Below are positions 7,430-17,038 of a DNA stretch of 64,000 nt, in pieces (position 1 is the first letter of the stretch; every line of letters starts with the position of its first letter). The position numbers were made by a program, and so were the translations under genes. Under the pieces are notes generated by a model. It was not told the origin of the DNA, searched no databases, and saw nothing but the letters and a program-made list of their open reading frames with translations. The DNA is from Bacillus pinisoli (lineage in GTDB: Bacteria > Bacillota > Bacilli > Bacillales > SA4): positions 310,001-374,000 of the forward strand of contig NZ_JAJQKI010000004.1 of the NCBI RefSeq assembly GCF_023036475.1, written 5' to 3'.

Positions 7430-8059
7430 TTACTTAGTAGCATTTGAAAGTTTCAGTGGAATCTCTAAGACTTGTCCTTGTTCCACTTTATTCTCAGAGA
7501 GCTTGTTCCACTCTTTAATTAACGCTTCACCATCACGGCTATTATAATAAAGCTGAGAAATGGAATAAAGAGTCTCGCCTTGAAGAACAACATGAATCTT
7601 AACGTCTTCACTTGCCTTTGTATCTGACTGTGAAGAAATAGACGTATCTTCAGGTTGTTCCGTCATTTCTTCCGTCTCATCACTAACAATCTCTTCATTT
7701 GTATTGTCTTTATCCTCTTCTTCTTGCACGGTGGATTTCTTATTAGAGCCTATGGATATTTTTTCACTATGCGATAATTGTTCCTTTGTAACCTTGCTTG
7801 TTGCCGGCATCTGATTATTTTGATGATACGTGTACCCCAAGAATGCTATAGGTAGTAGCACTATTAAGAGGGTTAAAAAACGAAGTAACGGAAACTTCAA
7901 CTTCAATTTTGTTTTCTTTTTCTCATCTTTTGCTTGATGAATCTTACTACGAGGCGGTAATGAAAGAGCATCTTCTGAGCCTTGCAATTCCTGCTGTTTC
8001 ACATGCATTTTTTCTCTTAATTGTTGTGCTTGGTCTCGTTGCTCTTGAAAGTCAGACAT
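7430..8059 (-). CDS. ypbE: YpbE, single-span LysM protein
   Basis: 209 residues. A charged cytoplasmic N-terminus, one membrane segment (about 55-76), a long Glu/Thr/Ser-rich linker, and a C-terminal LysM domain (about 155-203, VVLQGETLYSISQLYY ... GQVLEIPL). The layout is that of a bitopic protein that holds peptidoglycan through LysM. AAGGAGGGG precedes the ATG. It follows ypbD with a four-base gap. Role unknown. Confidence 0.82.
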   Translation of the reverse strand: MSDFQEQRDQAQQLREKMHVKQQELQGSEDALSLPPRSKIHQAKDEKKKTKLKLKFPLLRFLTLLIVLLPIAFLGYTYHQNNQMPATSKVTKEQLSHSEKISIGSNKKSTVQEEEDKDNTNEEIVSDETEEMTEQPEDTSISSQSDTKASEDVKIHVVLQGETLYSISQLYYNSRDGEALIKEWNKLSENKVEQGQVLEIPLKLSNATK

Positions 8060-8063
8060 GCCC

Positions 8064-8651
8064 TCACCCCTCCTTGCTTTTTTTCCTATAATCTAAGCTT
8101 ATTTTAATTCCGAACACAAAGTCTATTAAAAAATGGGCAAAAATTGTCACCCAAAGATTTTCTGTCACTTCATACAATATTCCTAACAAGAAGCTTAATG
8201 TGGTAACAATGATAAATAACACCCATTTTTTAAGGTAGCGAACATGCAATAGAGCAAACGTTATACTGGCTACCACTATGCCGAAATGTGTCTGGATGAC
8301 TCCACGAAATAACCACTCTTCAGCAAAGGCGATTAACCAGCACAACACAAAAATGTGAAAAAATGACCTTGATTGAAAAACTCGGTCATTAATTCCTCCG
8401 TCGTCAAAGTATCGTTTGGGCAATACCTTCATTAACCATAAATCGAAAAAGATAACCGTAAGCCCCGTTGCACCACCATACAATAGGATCTCCGTTATAT
8501 CTAACTGCCATATTGACTGAAAGCTATCGGTATCAAAAAGGAAATAAGCCGCAATAGTAGCGACAGTTAATAAAAGAAATTGTGTCAGGTACAGGTGGAA
8601 GAGCACCTCCCGATCTGACATTTGTTTAATCAGTTCAGACTGATCCTTCAT
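8064..8651 (-). CDS. ypbD: CPBP-family intramembrane metalloprotease (YpbD)
   Basis: 195 residues with about six hydrophobic helices. The abortive-infection/CPBP motifs are present in order: EEWLFRG (EExxxR), FALLHVRY, and HFLIDF near the C-terminus, giving the catalytic Glu and two His. The family includes Rce1-like prenyl-protein proteases, but the substrate of YpbD is not known. An in-frame GTG at 8660 directly follows the recQ stop. The ATG at 8651 has an AAGTGAG-type site upstream and is preferred slightly. Confidence 0.78.
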   Translation of the reverse strand: MKDQSELIKQMSDREVLFHLYLTQFLLLTVATIAAYFLFDTDSFQSIWQLDITEILLYGGATGLTVIFFDLWLMKVLPKRYFDDGGINDRVFQSRSFFHIFVLCWLIAFAEEWLFRGVIQTHFGIVVASITFALLHVRYLKKWVLFIIVTTLSFLLGILYEVTENLWVTIFAHFLIDFVFGIKISLDYRKKSKEG

Positions 8652-8660
8652 GGTAAACAC

Positions 8661-10166
8661 TCACTTTATTAGTATCAATTTTAACTCTTGTTGCCAATCC
8701 TTTACCTTTATCTCACTTGTTTCACCTTTGTTTTCATACAACTGATAGTCCACTTTGCATAGGTCACAGCATTGGGGAACAGGCTTTGTTAATTTTTCAT
8801 CAAAGATTGATAGGTATCCTTGTCTTCTACAAGTAGTAGATGTATGCATCCATTGGCTCATTTCTTGAAGTTTTTGATGCTTATAGACTAGGCGCTTTTC
8901 AATTAAGGTCTTTATATGTCGTAGAAACTCTTCAGGCAGTATATCTTTTACTAGGCGACCTTCTATTAACCACCCACCGATTTCAAGTTGATATTTAATA
9001 AAACGCCAACCTGTTTCATTTATAGTCGAGAATGCAAGTAATTCATCTTCTTTTATAAGCTGATGTAGAGGAACATTGTTTTTGATTGTGGCGACAATAT
9101 GTTCTAGTTCATCTTTTGATGGAAACTCTTGCTGTATTAATGCTTCCGGCAGTTCCTGATCACTTGGTGAATGAAGCAAAATCCCGATACTAGGTAATCC
9201 ATCTCTTCCTGCTCGTCCAATTTCTTGAAGGTATGCTTCGATGGTTGTGGGATAGTGAAAATGAATAACATACCGCACATTCGGTTTATTGACCCCCATA
9301 CCAAAAGCATTTGTACAACAGATAATTTGGAGTTGATCTGATAGAAACTGTTGTTGAATCAACATTCGTTGTTCAGCATCCATCCCCCCGTGATAGTAAG
9401 CAACACCCTTAATCCCTGCCTCTACTAACAATGAAGAGATATGTTCAGCCCACCAGCGGCTAGAAAAATAAATCATGCCTGGTCCCTGAAGACGTTGTAC
9501 CCATTCAATGAGCTTTCTTTTTTTATCGTCAATTGTAGCAACTTTTTCAACATTAATCGAAATATTGGGCCGATCTATGGAATGTAGGTGATAATGAACA
9601 TCTTTAAGCTTTAAAAAACCAACGATATCCTTTAATACCTGTTTTGTGGCAGTTGCAGTTAGTGCCAAACACGTTGGAGAACCTAATTCCTTCATCACAC
9701 TACTTAATTTTAGATAATCTGTTCTAAATTCATGTCCCCATTGTGAGATGCAGTGAGCTTCATCTATAACAAATAATGAAACATGAAGTCTTCGTAACTT
9801 GTTCATGAAATACGAATTCTGTAACATTTCTGGTGACACAAAGATATATTTATATTTCGCTAGATCTTCTACCACTCTTTTCTTTTCTTCGAATGATAAA
9901 AAACTGTTTATGGCCACAGACCTTTTTTCACCAATCATTTGTAGCTGATGAACCTGGTCCTCCATTAAGGATAGTAAAGGAGATACAATGATAACGGCCC
10001 CGTCAAGAATATATCCAGGTAGTAAATAACAAATGGATTTACCCGCCCCAGTTGGTAGCATGGCTACCACATTTCTGCCAGCTATTACATCTTCTATGAT
10101 TTCTTGCTGCCCTTTTCTAAAAGAGGTATATCCAAACCGTTCATGTAAAATGTTACGTAGTTCCAT
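8661..10166 (-). CDS. recS: RecQ-family ATP-dependent DNA helicase (RecS)
   Basis: 3'-5' superfamily-2 helicase. Motifs are MLPTGAGKS (Walker A), DEAHCISQWGHEFR (Walker B plus aromatic-rich loop), ALTATAT, and the motif-VI QEIGRAGRDG. A C-terminal zinc-type cysteine cluster follows (TTCRRQ and CCDLC). At about 501 residues it is the short YpbC/RecS form without an HRDC domain. AGGAGG upstream of the ATG at 10166 sets the start. The 5' end overlaps ypbB by 14 bases, so the two are translationally linked. Confidence 0.92.
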   Translation of the reverse strand: MELRNILHERFGYTSFRKGQQEIIEDVIAGRNVVAMLPTGAGKSICYLLPGYILDGAVIIVSPLLSLMEDQVHQLQMIGEKRSVAINSFLSFEEKKRVVEDLAKYKYIFVSPEMLQNSYFMNKLRRLHVSLFVIDEAHCISQWGHEFRTDYLKLSSVMKELGSPTCLALTATATKQVLKDIVGFLKLKDVHYHLHSIDRPNISINVEKVATIDDKKRKLIEWVQRLQGPGMIYFSSRWWAEHISSLLVEAGIKGVAYYHGGMDAEQRMLIQQQFLSDQLQIICCTNAFGMGVNKPNVRYVIHFHYPTTIEAYLQEIGRAGRDGLPSIGILLHSPSDQELPEALIQQEFPSKDELEHIVATIKNNVPLHQLIKEDELLAFSTINETGWRFIKYQLEIGGWLIEGRLVKDILPEEFLRHIKTLIEKRLVYKHQKLQEMSQWMHTSTTCRRQGYLSIFDEKLTKPVPQCCDLCKVDYQLYENKGETSEIKVKDWQQELKLILIK

Positions 10167-11208
10167 GCGCACCTCCTATTTTGGCTAAAGCCAAGCGGAT
10201 TTCAAAATAACTAGCTTCTACAGGTAAGTGTTGTTTAATTAGTTTCAATTGGTTTGATTTCACCGTTTGAATACACTCTAAAATAGTTACATACTTTTCC
10301 TCATCTAGAAACGGAGAAATATCAAATGAAGGGTTCATTAACGCAATTTCTACAATATGATCTTCTATTGTATTTTTTTTTAGTAATCGAATTGATGCTA
10401 TTTCCTCTACACTCTTACCAATCATTAGTAACTCTAATGTCTTTGTGGTTGACTGAGTTAATGGAACAGTTTTGTTTGTTATGGTTGTTGCAAGTTGTGC
10501 GAGCAATGGAAAATCTGTTGGAAACTTCTCAACTTGATGTAATAATTCATGCAATACCGACTGGAAGTATATCGACACCTGTACAACGTCCATTTCAAGC
10601 ATATTTGCGATTTGGTCGTTGGTAGATCCTACTCGATTAATACCTGTTAATTTATAGACAAAGATCATTGATTGTTTCTCATCAAGCTTAAATAAAATTG
10701 AGTACAATTCATCGTAAAGATGACTCGCTACTTGTTCCCTAGAAACAGCTTGTCTTCTCAGAAATAATTTGACCCACTGAAGGATATTTTGATCACGGTT
10801 TATGGGAATAAACCGGGGTTCATGATGAATAAGATAAGACAAGCATTGTATGGTTAAAGAAAGACGTTCCCAAAATACTTTTGTATCCCCTGAAAACCTC
10901 CAACCGCTTAAACCTTGTGGGAGAGAGAATGTCTGGAGGTATTCTTTTCCTTTGTTTGTAACAATAAAAGATTCCTTTTCGTTTTGAGCAATCATTGCAG
11001 TGTTTGAAAGTTCTTTTATCGCAGCCTCAAGAACGTCTCTTTTAAGTCCGGGTATAACACCAAATAATAATTCAAGTTGGAATAGCTTTGCGTCTTGAAT
11101 AGTCTGAGATGAACGTTTTCCTTTATACAAGTGATAGATTGAAAAAATAGACCGTTCTCCATTAATTTTTTCTAGTCCGTATAAGATTATGAAATATAGA
11201 TACTTCAT
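10153..11208 (-). CDS. ypbB: YpbB, helix-turn-helix partner of RecS
   Basis: 351 residues, mostly helical. A C-terminal helix-turn-helix unit (about 255-345, with LMIGKSVEEIASIR and KKNTIEDHI) is of the kind fused to or next to RecQ helicases. In B. subtilis ypbB also precedes recS. The overlap with recS and conserved pairing suggest joint action on DNA, but no direct function is established. The window shows no terminator between the two. Confidence 0.8.
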   Translation of the reverse strand: MKYLYFIILYGLEKINGERSIFSIYHLYKGKRSSQTIQDAKLFQLELLFGVIPGLKRDVLEAAIKELSNTAMIAQNEKESFIVTNKGKEYLQTFSLPQGLSGWRFSGDTKVFWERLSLTIQCLSYLIHHEPRFIPINRDQNILQWVKLFLRRQAVSREQVASHLYDELYSILFKLDEKQSMIFVYKLTGINRVGSTNDQIANMLEMDVVQVSIYFQSVLHELLHQVEKFPTDFPLLAQLATTITNKTVPLTQSTTKTLELLMIGKSVEEIASIRLLKKNTIEDHIVEIALMNPSFDISPFLDEEKYVTILECIQTVKSNQLKLIKQHLPVEASYFEIRLALAKIGGAHGTT

Positions 11209-11343
11209 CGGCAGATTCCTTTTCTTATTCTTCCTTATATTTTATCAAATTTTTAAGGAAAGTGGGTTAGTTTATATTTTCTTGGAAAGGGTATTAATAT
11301 AGGTGAAAACCTTATGTGATAAGCATTCTCAATGAGTTTCTTG

Positions 11344-11372
11344 TTGAAAAGTTGGCCAAACAGTTTTACAAT
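11344..11372 (+). promoter_or_regulatory. putative sigma-A promoter of fer
   Basis: TTGAAA (11344-11349) and TACAAT (11367-11372) are separated by 17 bases. The implied leader is about 120 bases before the fer ATG at 11500, which has AGGAGG nine bases upstream. Confidence 0.55.
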
Positions 11373-11466
11373 ATGTATGAAGGAATTCGTTTCCACTTTA
11401 CAAAGTTACTGTACTAATGTAACGATGAGTGGTTTCACCAAAAAGCGCTATTCTAGCATAAACTAA

Positions 11467-11748
<282 letters not shown>

Positions 11749-11773
11749 TACTAGATATTCTCTAGTTACATTT

Positions 11774-11804
11774 AAAAAACCTCTGTTTGACAGAGGTTTT
11801 TTTT
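11774..11804 (+). terminator. terminator after fer
   Basis: AACCTCTG / CAGAGGTT stem followed by a run of eight or more T. Confidence 0.85.
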
Positions 11805-11894
11805 ATGTTTTTTATAATTAGGAAAAATACTGTTCCCTACTATGAAAAGTGTCACTTAGTTCAATATGATTGAAGTTCATTTTATGCACGGGTG

Positions 11895-11926
11895 AAAAAG
11901 CCTTTCGCGGAGTTAATACGAAAGGC
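11895..11926 (-). terminator. terminator after the M23 endopeptidase gene
   Basis: GCCTTTCG (11900-11907) pairs with CGAAAGGC (11919-11926). On the minus strand the stem is followed by TTTTTC. Confidence 0.7.
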
Positions 11927-11986
11927 CTTATGCCATAGAGACGACTTGTATCAATTATAAAAGCGCTATAAAAATAAGGTAATGTA

Positions 11987-12889
11987 TTACTCTTGTTGTA
12001 TTGACAGCTCTTGGCCAATCAGGATTATGTCAGATGATAACTGGTTCCATTCCTTAATGGAAGAAACAGAAACATCATATTTCTCAGCTATGCTCCAAAG
12101 TGTCATCCCTTTCACAACTTCAACAACAAGTGGCTCCGCTTTCTGAATAGAGCTTGGTTCTGTTTTATTTTTTTCCAATTCGTCCGATAATTCTTCTGTA
12201 TGATAGTCCTTAGAAGATACGATGACAGAAGTTGACAGTAACTTCTCTGCTTCTTTTTCTGTTATATTCCAATCAGCAACCTGTTCATTCTGTAAAACGT
12301 TTTCTAATAACGCCACTTTTTCCTCATGTTTCTTTTCTGCCATAGCTTGTTTCACTTCACCATCGATTAATACCGATACATCTAGAGCGTGAAGAGGATT
12401 AATGGAATTAGTTTTTTCAACGTTCCAATCTCCCATATGTACTTCAAAATGTAAATGAGCACCTCTTGATCTACCCGTATTACCGACCTTACCGATGACT
12501 GTACCTTTTTTTACTTCTTCGCCTTCTTCTACAAATCTCTCACTTAAATGTGCATATACCGTTTCAAACCCTGTTGGATGCTTTAAAAAAATCACATGGC
12601 CATAAGATGATGAATAATAAGATTTGGAAACAACTCCATCCTCTACAGCAAAAGTATCTGTCCCAGTTGGGGCGGCGATATCAATCCCATGATGATTCCC
12701 ACCTCTTGTCCCAAAATGATCCGTCAATTCTCCGTAGGTTGGCCACACCCACTCAATGGTCTCTGCTAATATTATAGGGGATTCAATTTCCGTAGCAGCT
12801 GCTCTCACGGTCTTTACACTGAGAAACATGCAGGCAATACAAAATCCCATAATTAATACAATTAATAAACGCCTTGATAAATCCAACAT
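11987..12889 (-). CDS. secreted M23 peptidoglycan endopeptidase with C-terminal LysM
   Basis: 300 residues. N-terminal signal or anchor segment (about 7-30), an M23/LytM domain (about 48-175) with zinc ligands in HHGIDIA and HLHFEVH, a charged linker, and a C-terminal LysM (about 255-299, VVKGMTLWSIAEKYDVS). It should cut peptide cross-links in the wall. It sits alone between fer and rsiX with its own terminator. The gene does not occupy this spot in B. subtilis as I recall it. Its link to growth or sporulation is not visible. Confidence 0.85.
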   Translation of the reverse strand: MLDLSRRLLIVLIMGFCIACMFLSVKTVRAAATEIESPIILAETIEWVWPTYGELTDHFGTRGGNHHGIDIAAPTGTDTFAVEDGVVSKSYYSSSYGHVIFLKHPTGFETVYAHLSERFVEEGEEVKKGTVIGKVGNTGRSRGAHLHFEVHMGDWNVEKTNSINPLHALDVSVLIDGEVKQAMAEKKHEEKVALLENVLQNEQVADWNITEKEAEKLLSTSVIVSSKDYHTEELSDELEKNKTEPSSIQKAEPLVVEVVKGMTLWSIAEKYDVSVSSIKEWNQLSSDIILIGQELSIQQE

Positions 12890-13099
12890 ACAACTTGTCC
12901 TCCTCTAGACTTCTGCTTTTTCTCATTTACTCTCACACTGGGGTGATGTTTAGCAGTTTGGTTTAACTATTTCTTCAGGTTGGAATTTATGAATACTCCT
13001 AAGTGGTTACTTTTTCCTTTTTCCAGAAAAATTACTCACACCCTGTAAAGTTTTCCATCAACGTTATAGATTTATGAGGACAAGTTTAAAAATAGACCA

Positions 13100-13126
13100 A
13101 AAAAATAGAGGCAGTTAGCCTCTATT
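13100..13126 (-). terminator. terminator overlapping the rsiX stop codon
   Basis: AATAGAGGC / GCCTCTATT stem; on the minus strand it ends in a T run. The upstream arm includes the TAG stop of rsiX. Confidence 0.8.
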
Positions 13127-14315
13127 TGGTTAGATTAAAGTTAATATAATTAGGTGCAAGTGGTACTTGGACTGGATTTGGCTGATTCTTTACTTGTAAT
13201 TCAATCCCATCCATTCGTTCAGGTGTATTTTCAAATGTTACATCCTGATAGCCAAATTCTTTTGCTGTCAAAAGGATCGCTTTTATCATTAAGATATGAG
13301 AAGAATCCTCCTGGTTAATGCTGCTTTCTGGAGAAAAAGTAACCAGCAAACTGTCGTTATCAATTTCGGATGTTTCTATAGTAATATTTGATGGTATGGT
13401 AGGTTGTAAATGGTTTTCGTTTCCTTTCATTCCTTCAAGAGCTTCTCCAAAGCTACTATATGTTGCATTGGAAGGTACAAGATATGTTGCTCCATTCCCA
13501 CTAGTAGATGCAAAATAGCCCTTTAGTGTCGACATTGATAAACTAATTGTATCACGCGGACCATATTTTCCAAGCTCTACCTGAGTACCGTCTTTCATTT
13601 TCAATATTGCTTCGGTATAACCCATCCATCTTAACGTTTCAATAATACCTTCAAAATAAGCAGTATCCTCAAATCCTTTACTTACAAATCCTTCTGGAAA
13701 AATCACTTCAACTTTATTATCTCCAACTTCTTCAAAGTCGAGATTACTTAGAGGTGTCACACCTAAACCAAAGTTTTCATAAGGAAGTTGATCAAGAGCT
13801 TGCTCTACTAATTCTAGTCTTGATGTTGCTGCGTCATTCAAAACAAATGTGATTGGAACAACACTCATGTACTGTTCATCAACAACACCAATCGTCACAT
13901 AATTGTCATCTGCACTTGTTAAAATTTGATTTAACACTGGAGAAGCAACAGTTATTTCCATACTTTTATCCATACTTGCAGCACTGTTCTCCCCTACGAT
14001 TGAAGTGGATTCTGACTCGCCTTCTTTTATCATTGTCATCTCTTCATTTGCTTCTTCAACACTTGCACTCTCTTCTGAAGAGCCACCAGAATATTGGAGG
14101 AAGGAAGGACCAATCACCATAATTAGGAGTACGGCTGCAACCGCGGCTATACTTGGAAGGACCCATGTTTTGACCGTTTTCTTCCGAACTTGTTCTTCCT
14201 GCATACGTGCGTTTATTTTGCGGTATAATTCATCTGAACTTTGCCGGTCCTTTATATGAGGCATATGCTGAAGAAATTCCTCTAGCTGCTTATCGCTCCA
14301 CTCTGATTTTTTCAA
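13122..14315 (-). CDS. rsiX: anti-sigma factor RsiX
   Basis: 397 residues. A cytoplasmic N-terminal part (1-47) that would bind SigX, one membrane segment (about 49-70), an acidic linker, and two extracytoplasmic GerMN-like repeats (about 140-265 and 280-390). The gene overlaps the 3' end of sigX by 26 bases, the usual arrangement for a sigma/anti-sigma pair. It is slightly longer than B. subtilis RsiX. Confidence 0.9.
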   Translation of the reverse strand: MKKSEWSDKQLEEFLQHMPHIKDRQSSDELYRKINARMQEEQVRKKTVKTWVLPSIAAVAAVLLIMVIGPSFLQYSGGSSEESASVEEANEEMTMIKEGESESTSIVGENSAASMDKSMEITVASPVLNQILTSADDNYVTIGVVDEQYMSVVPITFVLNDAATSRLELVEQALDQLPYENFGLGVTPLSNLDFEEVGDNKVEVIFPEGFVSKGFEDTAYFEGIIETLRWMGYTEAILKMKDGTQVELGKYGPRDTISLSMSTLKGYFASTSGNGATYLVPSNATYSSFGEALEGMKGNENHLQPTIPSNITIETSEIDNDSLLVTFSPESSINQEDSSHILMIKAILLTAKEFGYQDVTFENTPERMDGIELQVKNQPNPVQVPLAPNYINFNLTK

Positions 14316-14841
14316 CTGTACTCCCCTCCTTTCCCATTGATTCTTCCATAATTCCCTTTAACGTTTTAAGTGCACGGTGCTGAGTGGTTTTTACTTTACT
14401 CTCTGTCCAATCAAGAGCCTCAGCTGTTTCTGTGATTGATAATGATTGCATGAATCGCAAAATAATCACTGCTCGCTGGTCCACTGTTACTTGATCTAAG
14501 CATTGATACATTAATTTTATTTCATCATTTTGTAAGGCAATCTCTTCAGGTAAGGGTTGATGGTCTTTCACTTGTTGCGTGTTCCAATCAAAAGTCTCAA
14601 GCAGTCGCTGCTTCCAGCCCTTTTGCTTTCGGAAATGGTCAATGGCTACGTGTCTAGCAATTGAAAATAGCCAAGTTTTCTCGCTACTCTTTCCTTCAAA
14701 TCGTTCGTATGCTTTTAACACTTTAATATAAACCTCTTGTACCAAATCCTCAGCTTGTTCCCGATTTCTTACCATGTAAAATAGGAACTGAAATAAATCC
14801 TGATGGTATTTATCATAAAGCTCTTGGAACACGGTGTTCAT
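14290..14841 (-). CDS. sigX: ECF sigma factor SigX
   Basis: 183 residues. Region 2 (about 5-75, FLFYMVRNREQAEDLVQEV and WLFSIARHVAIDHFRKQK) and region 4 (about 115-170, VILRFMQSLSITETAEAL). Group IV sigma without regions 1 or 3. SigX in B. subtilis controls cell-surface modification genes. GGGAGGGTAAGGC precedes the ATG. An autoregulatory-type promoter lies 27 bases upstream. Confidence 0.92.
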   Translation of the reverse strand: MNTVFQELYDKYHQDLFQFLFYMVRNREQAEDLVQEVYIKVLKAYERFEGKSSEKTWLFSIARHVAIDHFRKQKGWKQRLLETFDWNTQQVKDHQPLPEEIALQNDEIKLMYQCLDQVTVDQRAVIILRFMQSLSITETAEALDWTESKVKTTQHRALKTLKGIMEESMGKEGSTVEKIRVER

Positions 14842-14867
14842 GCCTTACCCTCCCCGTTAATGATATA

Positions 14868-14894
14868 GTCGTATGTAAATGATAAAAAGTTACA
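14868..14894 (-). promoter_or_regulatory. SigX-type autoregulatory promoter
   Basis: On the minus strand TGTAAC (14894-14889), a 17-base spacer, and CGAC (14871-14868), matching the ECF/SigX consensus. The CGAC ends 26 bases before the sigX ATG. Confidence 0.75.
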
Positions 14895-15028
14895 GTTTCC
14901 AGTAAATTCTTTTCTACTATTATTGTAGCATCTTAGATTCCGGACTATCTATATTATTTTTCCCTCAGGTACTAATAAAAGGGTTTATAATAAGCTTACT
15001 TCAGGTAATGTAGTCTAAGTATTAGAAA

Positions 15029-15220
15029 GGCTGTTTTCGTAAAGATTGTTGCTTTCGTAAAAATCCCAATTGCCGGATTTTTACTCGTTAGTACAACGTC
15101 CAGTGATTTAAATAGAGAGAGTTGCTCTTTTCTAACAATTATCACTTTGATTTTGCGTACAAAATAGGGTGGGTTTTAGAAAAATTAGCTTGTAAAACAA
15201 CAAAGTTTTAGAAAAGAGCC
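15029..15220 (-). mobile_element. MITE-like element, copy 2 (192 bp, full length)
   Basis: Reads GGCTGTTTTCGTAAAG... at one end and ...TTTTAGAAAAGAGCC at the other. The inverted ends share TTGTTG cores. It contains the internal hairpin GTAAAAATCC...GGATTTTTAC. Flanks ATTAGAAA and ATTAAAAA match at 7 of 8 bases. It lies in the 500-bp gap between sigX and the histidine phosphatase gene, in the opposite orientation to the copy at 45356. Confidence 0.8.
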
Positions 15221-15222
15221 AT

Positions 15223-15250
15223 TAAAAAAGAGCCGCCTACCAAGCAGCTC
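15223..15250 (-). terminator. terminator downstream of the histidine phosphatase gene
   Basis: GAGCCGC / GCAGCTC stem, followed on the minus strand by TCTTTTTTAAT. Confidence 0.6.
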
Positions 15251-15270
15251 AGGAACATGTTTGAATTTTG

Positions 15271-15340
15271 CTTTTTTCTAACAATGGTTACTTCATTAAA
15301 TAGAGAGGAATAGTAGCTTGAAAAGCAACAGGGTTTCTAA
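15271..15340. repeat. degraded fragment of the MITE-like family
   Basis: CTTTTTTCTAACAATGG, AAATAGAGAG and AGCTTGAAAAGCAACAGGG match internal and terminal blocks of the full-length copies. One defined end is missing and there is no target duplication. Confidence 0.5.
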
Positions 15341-15345
15341 CCACC

Positions 15346-15924
15346 TTATTTCGCAAACTCTGAAAGATGTGAAATTATGTTGAAATCCTTTATAACCCAC
15401 TTGTCTTGCTCGTACTGGATATGATTCATACATGCGTTTAACAATGGAGTATGTAACTCCAATGCTTCTTCAGATAATAGATCGAATAACTCATGAATGA
15501 CAGCTCCATGTGCGACAAGTACGACTCTTTTGCCTGCAAATTTTTCATTTATTCTTGTAAGACCTGCTAGAAGTCTGTTATGAAAATCCGTGCTATTTTC
15601 TTGATTCGTGTAGCTACGATTTGGGAATATAACTTTTCTTTCTTCTGATGTCATGCCTTCTGCATCGCCAAAAAATTTCTCTTGAAATTCTTCCATTAAT
15701 ACTAATGGAAGTTGTAATGCTTCATTAATGATTTCTGCCGTCTGCCTTGCACGCTTTAAAGGGCTTGAGATGACAACATCCCAATCAAATTGAGTTAAAT
15801 AATCCCTACATTCTTTAGCTTGTCCTATGCCTCGATTATTTAAAGGGATATCCACTCTGCCCTGAAGTCTACCTGCTGCATTCCAATCGGTTTCTCCGTG
15901 CCTAATTATATAGATTGTTGTCAA
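15346..15924 (-). CDS. histidine phosphatase family protein (phosphoglycerate-mutase-like)
   Basis: 192 residues with the catalytic RHGETDWN motif at residues 8-15, SSPLKRARQTAE for substrate-pocket arginines, and the second catalytic His in VAHGAVIH. It forms a phosphohistidine intermediate. Family members range from phosphoglycerate mutase to CobC and broad phosphatases, so the substrate cannot be read from sequence. A CobC-type role is thinkable because B12 genes lie nearby, but it is not in their operon. Monocistronic by position. Confidence 0.8.
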   Translation of the reverse strand: MTTIYIIRHGETDWNAAGRLQGRVDIPLNNRGIGQAKECRDYLTQFDWDVVISSPLKRARQTAEIINEALQLPLVLMEEFQEKFFGDAEGMTSEERKVIFPNRSYTNQENSTDFHNRLLAGLTRINEKFAGKRVVLVAHGAVIHELFDLLSEEALELHTPLLNACMNHIQYEQDKWVIKDFNIISHLSEFAK

Positions 15925-16046
15925 CCTAGTTCCTCCTCATATTGTATGCTGCATCGTTTTAAAAGTTTTAGTCTAATAGAAGTAATACTTCAAGCACTTG
16001 TTATATCTTTTATCCTAGTATACTAAAAATCTTAAAAATTTTTAAT

Positions 16047-16080
16047 AGTAAAATGCCCAGAGTATTATACAACTCTGAGC
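16047..16080 (-). terminator. terminator after the app operon
   Basis: GCCCAGAGT / ACTCTGAGC stem just past the appC stop, followed on the minus strand by ATTTTACTATT. Confidence 0.6.
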
Positions 16081-16120
16081 GACAATATAATGATTATTTA
16101 CCTTATTATTTTTGTATATC

Positions 16121-17032
16121 TTATCTTCGATTACTTTTTGGATCAAAAGCATCACGTAAGCCATCACCGATAAAGTTTATACACAGTACTGTTATAAGAA
16201 TGGCTAACCCTGGTGGCACCCAGGCTTCCGGACTGTTTCTGAGTATTCGTAAGCTTTGTGCTTCAGAGATCATATTTCCCCAAGTTGGAGTTGGTTGAGG
16301 AATACCAAAACCAATGAAACTTAGACCTGATTCAATAATGATTAAGGTTGCCATCATTAGTGTTGCGTTTACGACAATGGGTCCAATCGCATTCGGTATA
16401 AAATGTTTGAAGATTATTCTTATGTCGCTTGCTCCAATTGCTTTTGCACCAAGAACAAACTCTTGTTCACGCAAGGACAAATAGGTCCCTCGTATAATCC
16501 TCGTTAAATTAGGCCACGTTGTTAAAGCAATAATAAAGACAAAAATTCCTATCGTTACTTTTTCCAATAAAGCCACAATCGTTAAAACTAGAACAAGAAA
16601 TGGTAGGACGAGCATCATATCTGCTGCCCGCATGATGATACTATCAATTTTCCCTCCATAATAACCTGCTATGGATCCAAGTGTCACCCCAATAATTAAA
16701 GTAAAAATCATTGAGCTAAAACCTACTATAAGCGAGATTCTGCCGCCATATAGTAATCTAGACAAATTATCTCTTCCAGAACTATCGTTACCAAGCGGAT
16801 GTTCTTCACTTGGAGGACGTTCAATTAAGGTTAGATTGGACTTTGTTGGGTCCTGATCTGTAATCAAAGGAGCAAAAATAACAGACAAGACAATAAAGGT
16901 TAAAACAAAAACTCCAATTACTGCTAGCTTATTCTTCATAAACCTTCTAAAAGCAAGCTTAAAGGGACTAGTCCCAGCTTTTTCTTTCGTCATGTTGGTA
17001 TTGACCGATTCTTGTAAATTAGTTTGCATCAT
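16121..17032 (-). CDS. appC: peptide ABC transporter permease (AppC/OppC type)
   Basis: 303 residues with about six membrane helices. It has the OppC-type N-terminal extension, then the EAA-type loop (about 205-225, EQEFVLGAKAIGASDIRII) that contacts the ATPases. The length equals B. subtilis AppC as I recall it. Last gene of a D-F-A-B-C cluster; six bases separate it from appB. Substrate preference within the dipeptide/oligopeptide family cannot be fixed by sequence alone. Confidence 0.82.
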   Translation of the reverse strand: MMQTNLQESVNTNMTKEKAGTSPFKLAFRRFMKNKLAVIGVFVLTFIVLSVIFAPLITDQDPTKSNLTLIERPPSEEHPLGNDSSGRDNLSRLLYGGRISLIVGFSSMIFTLIIGVTLGSIAGYYGGKIDSIIMRAADMMLVLPFLVLVLTIVALLEKVTIGIFVFIIALTTWPNLTRIIRGTYLSLREQEFVLGAKAIGASDIRIIFKHFIPNAIGPIVVNATLMMATLIIIESGLSFIGFGIPQPTPTWGNMISEAQSLRILRNSPEAWVPPGLAILITVLCINFIGDGLRDAFDPKSNRR

Positions 17033-17038
17033 ATCACC

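Noticed and set aside
15346-15924. Histidine phosphatase as CobC of a B12 pathway
   Set aside because: It is monocistronic, separated from the B12 cluster by the app operon, and lacks a riboswitch. The family is too broad to assign CobC.
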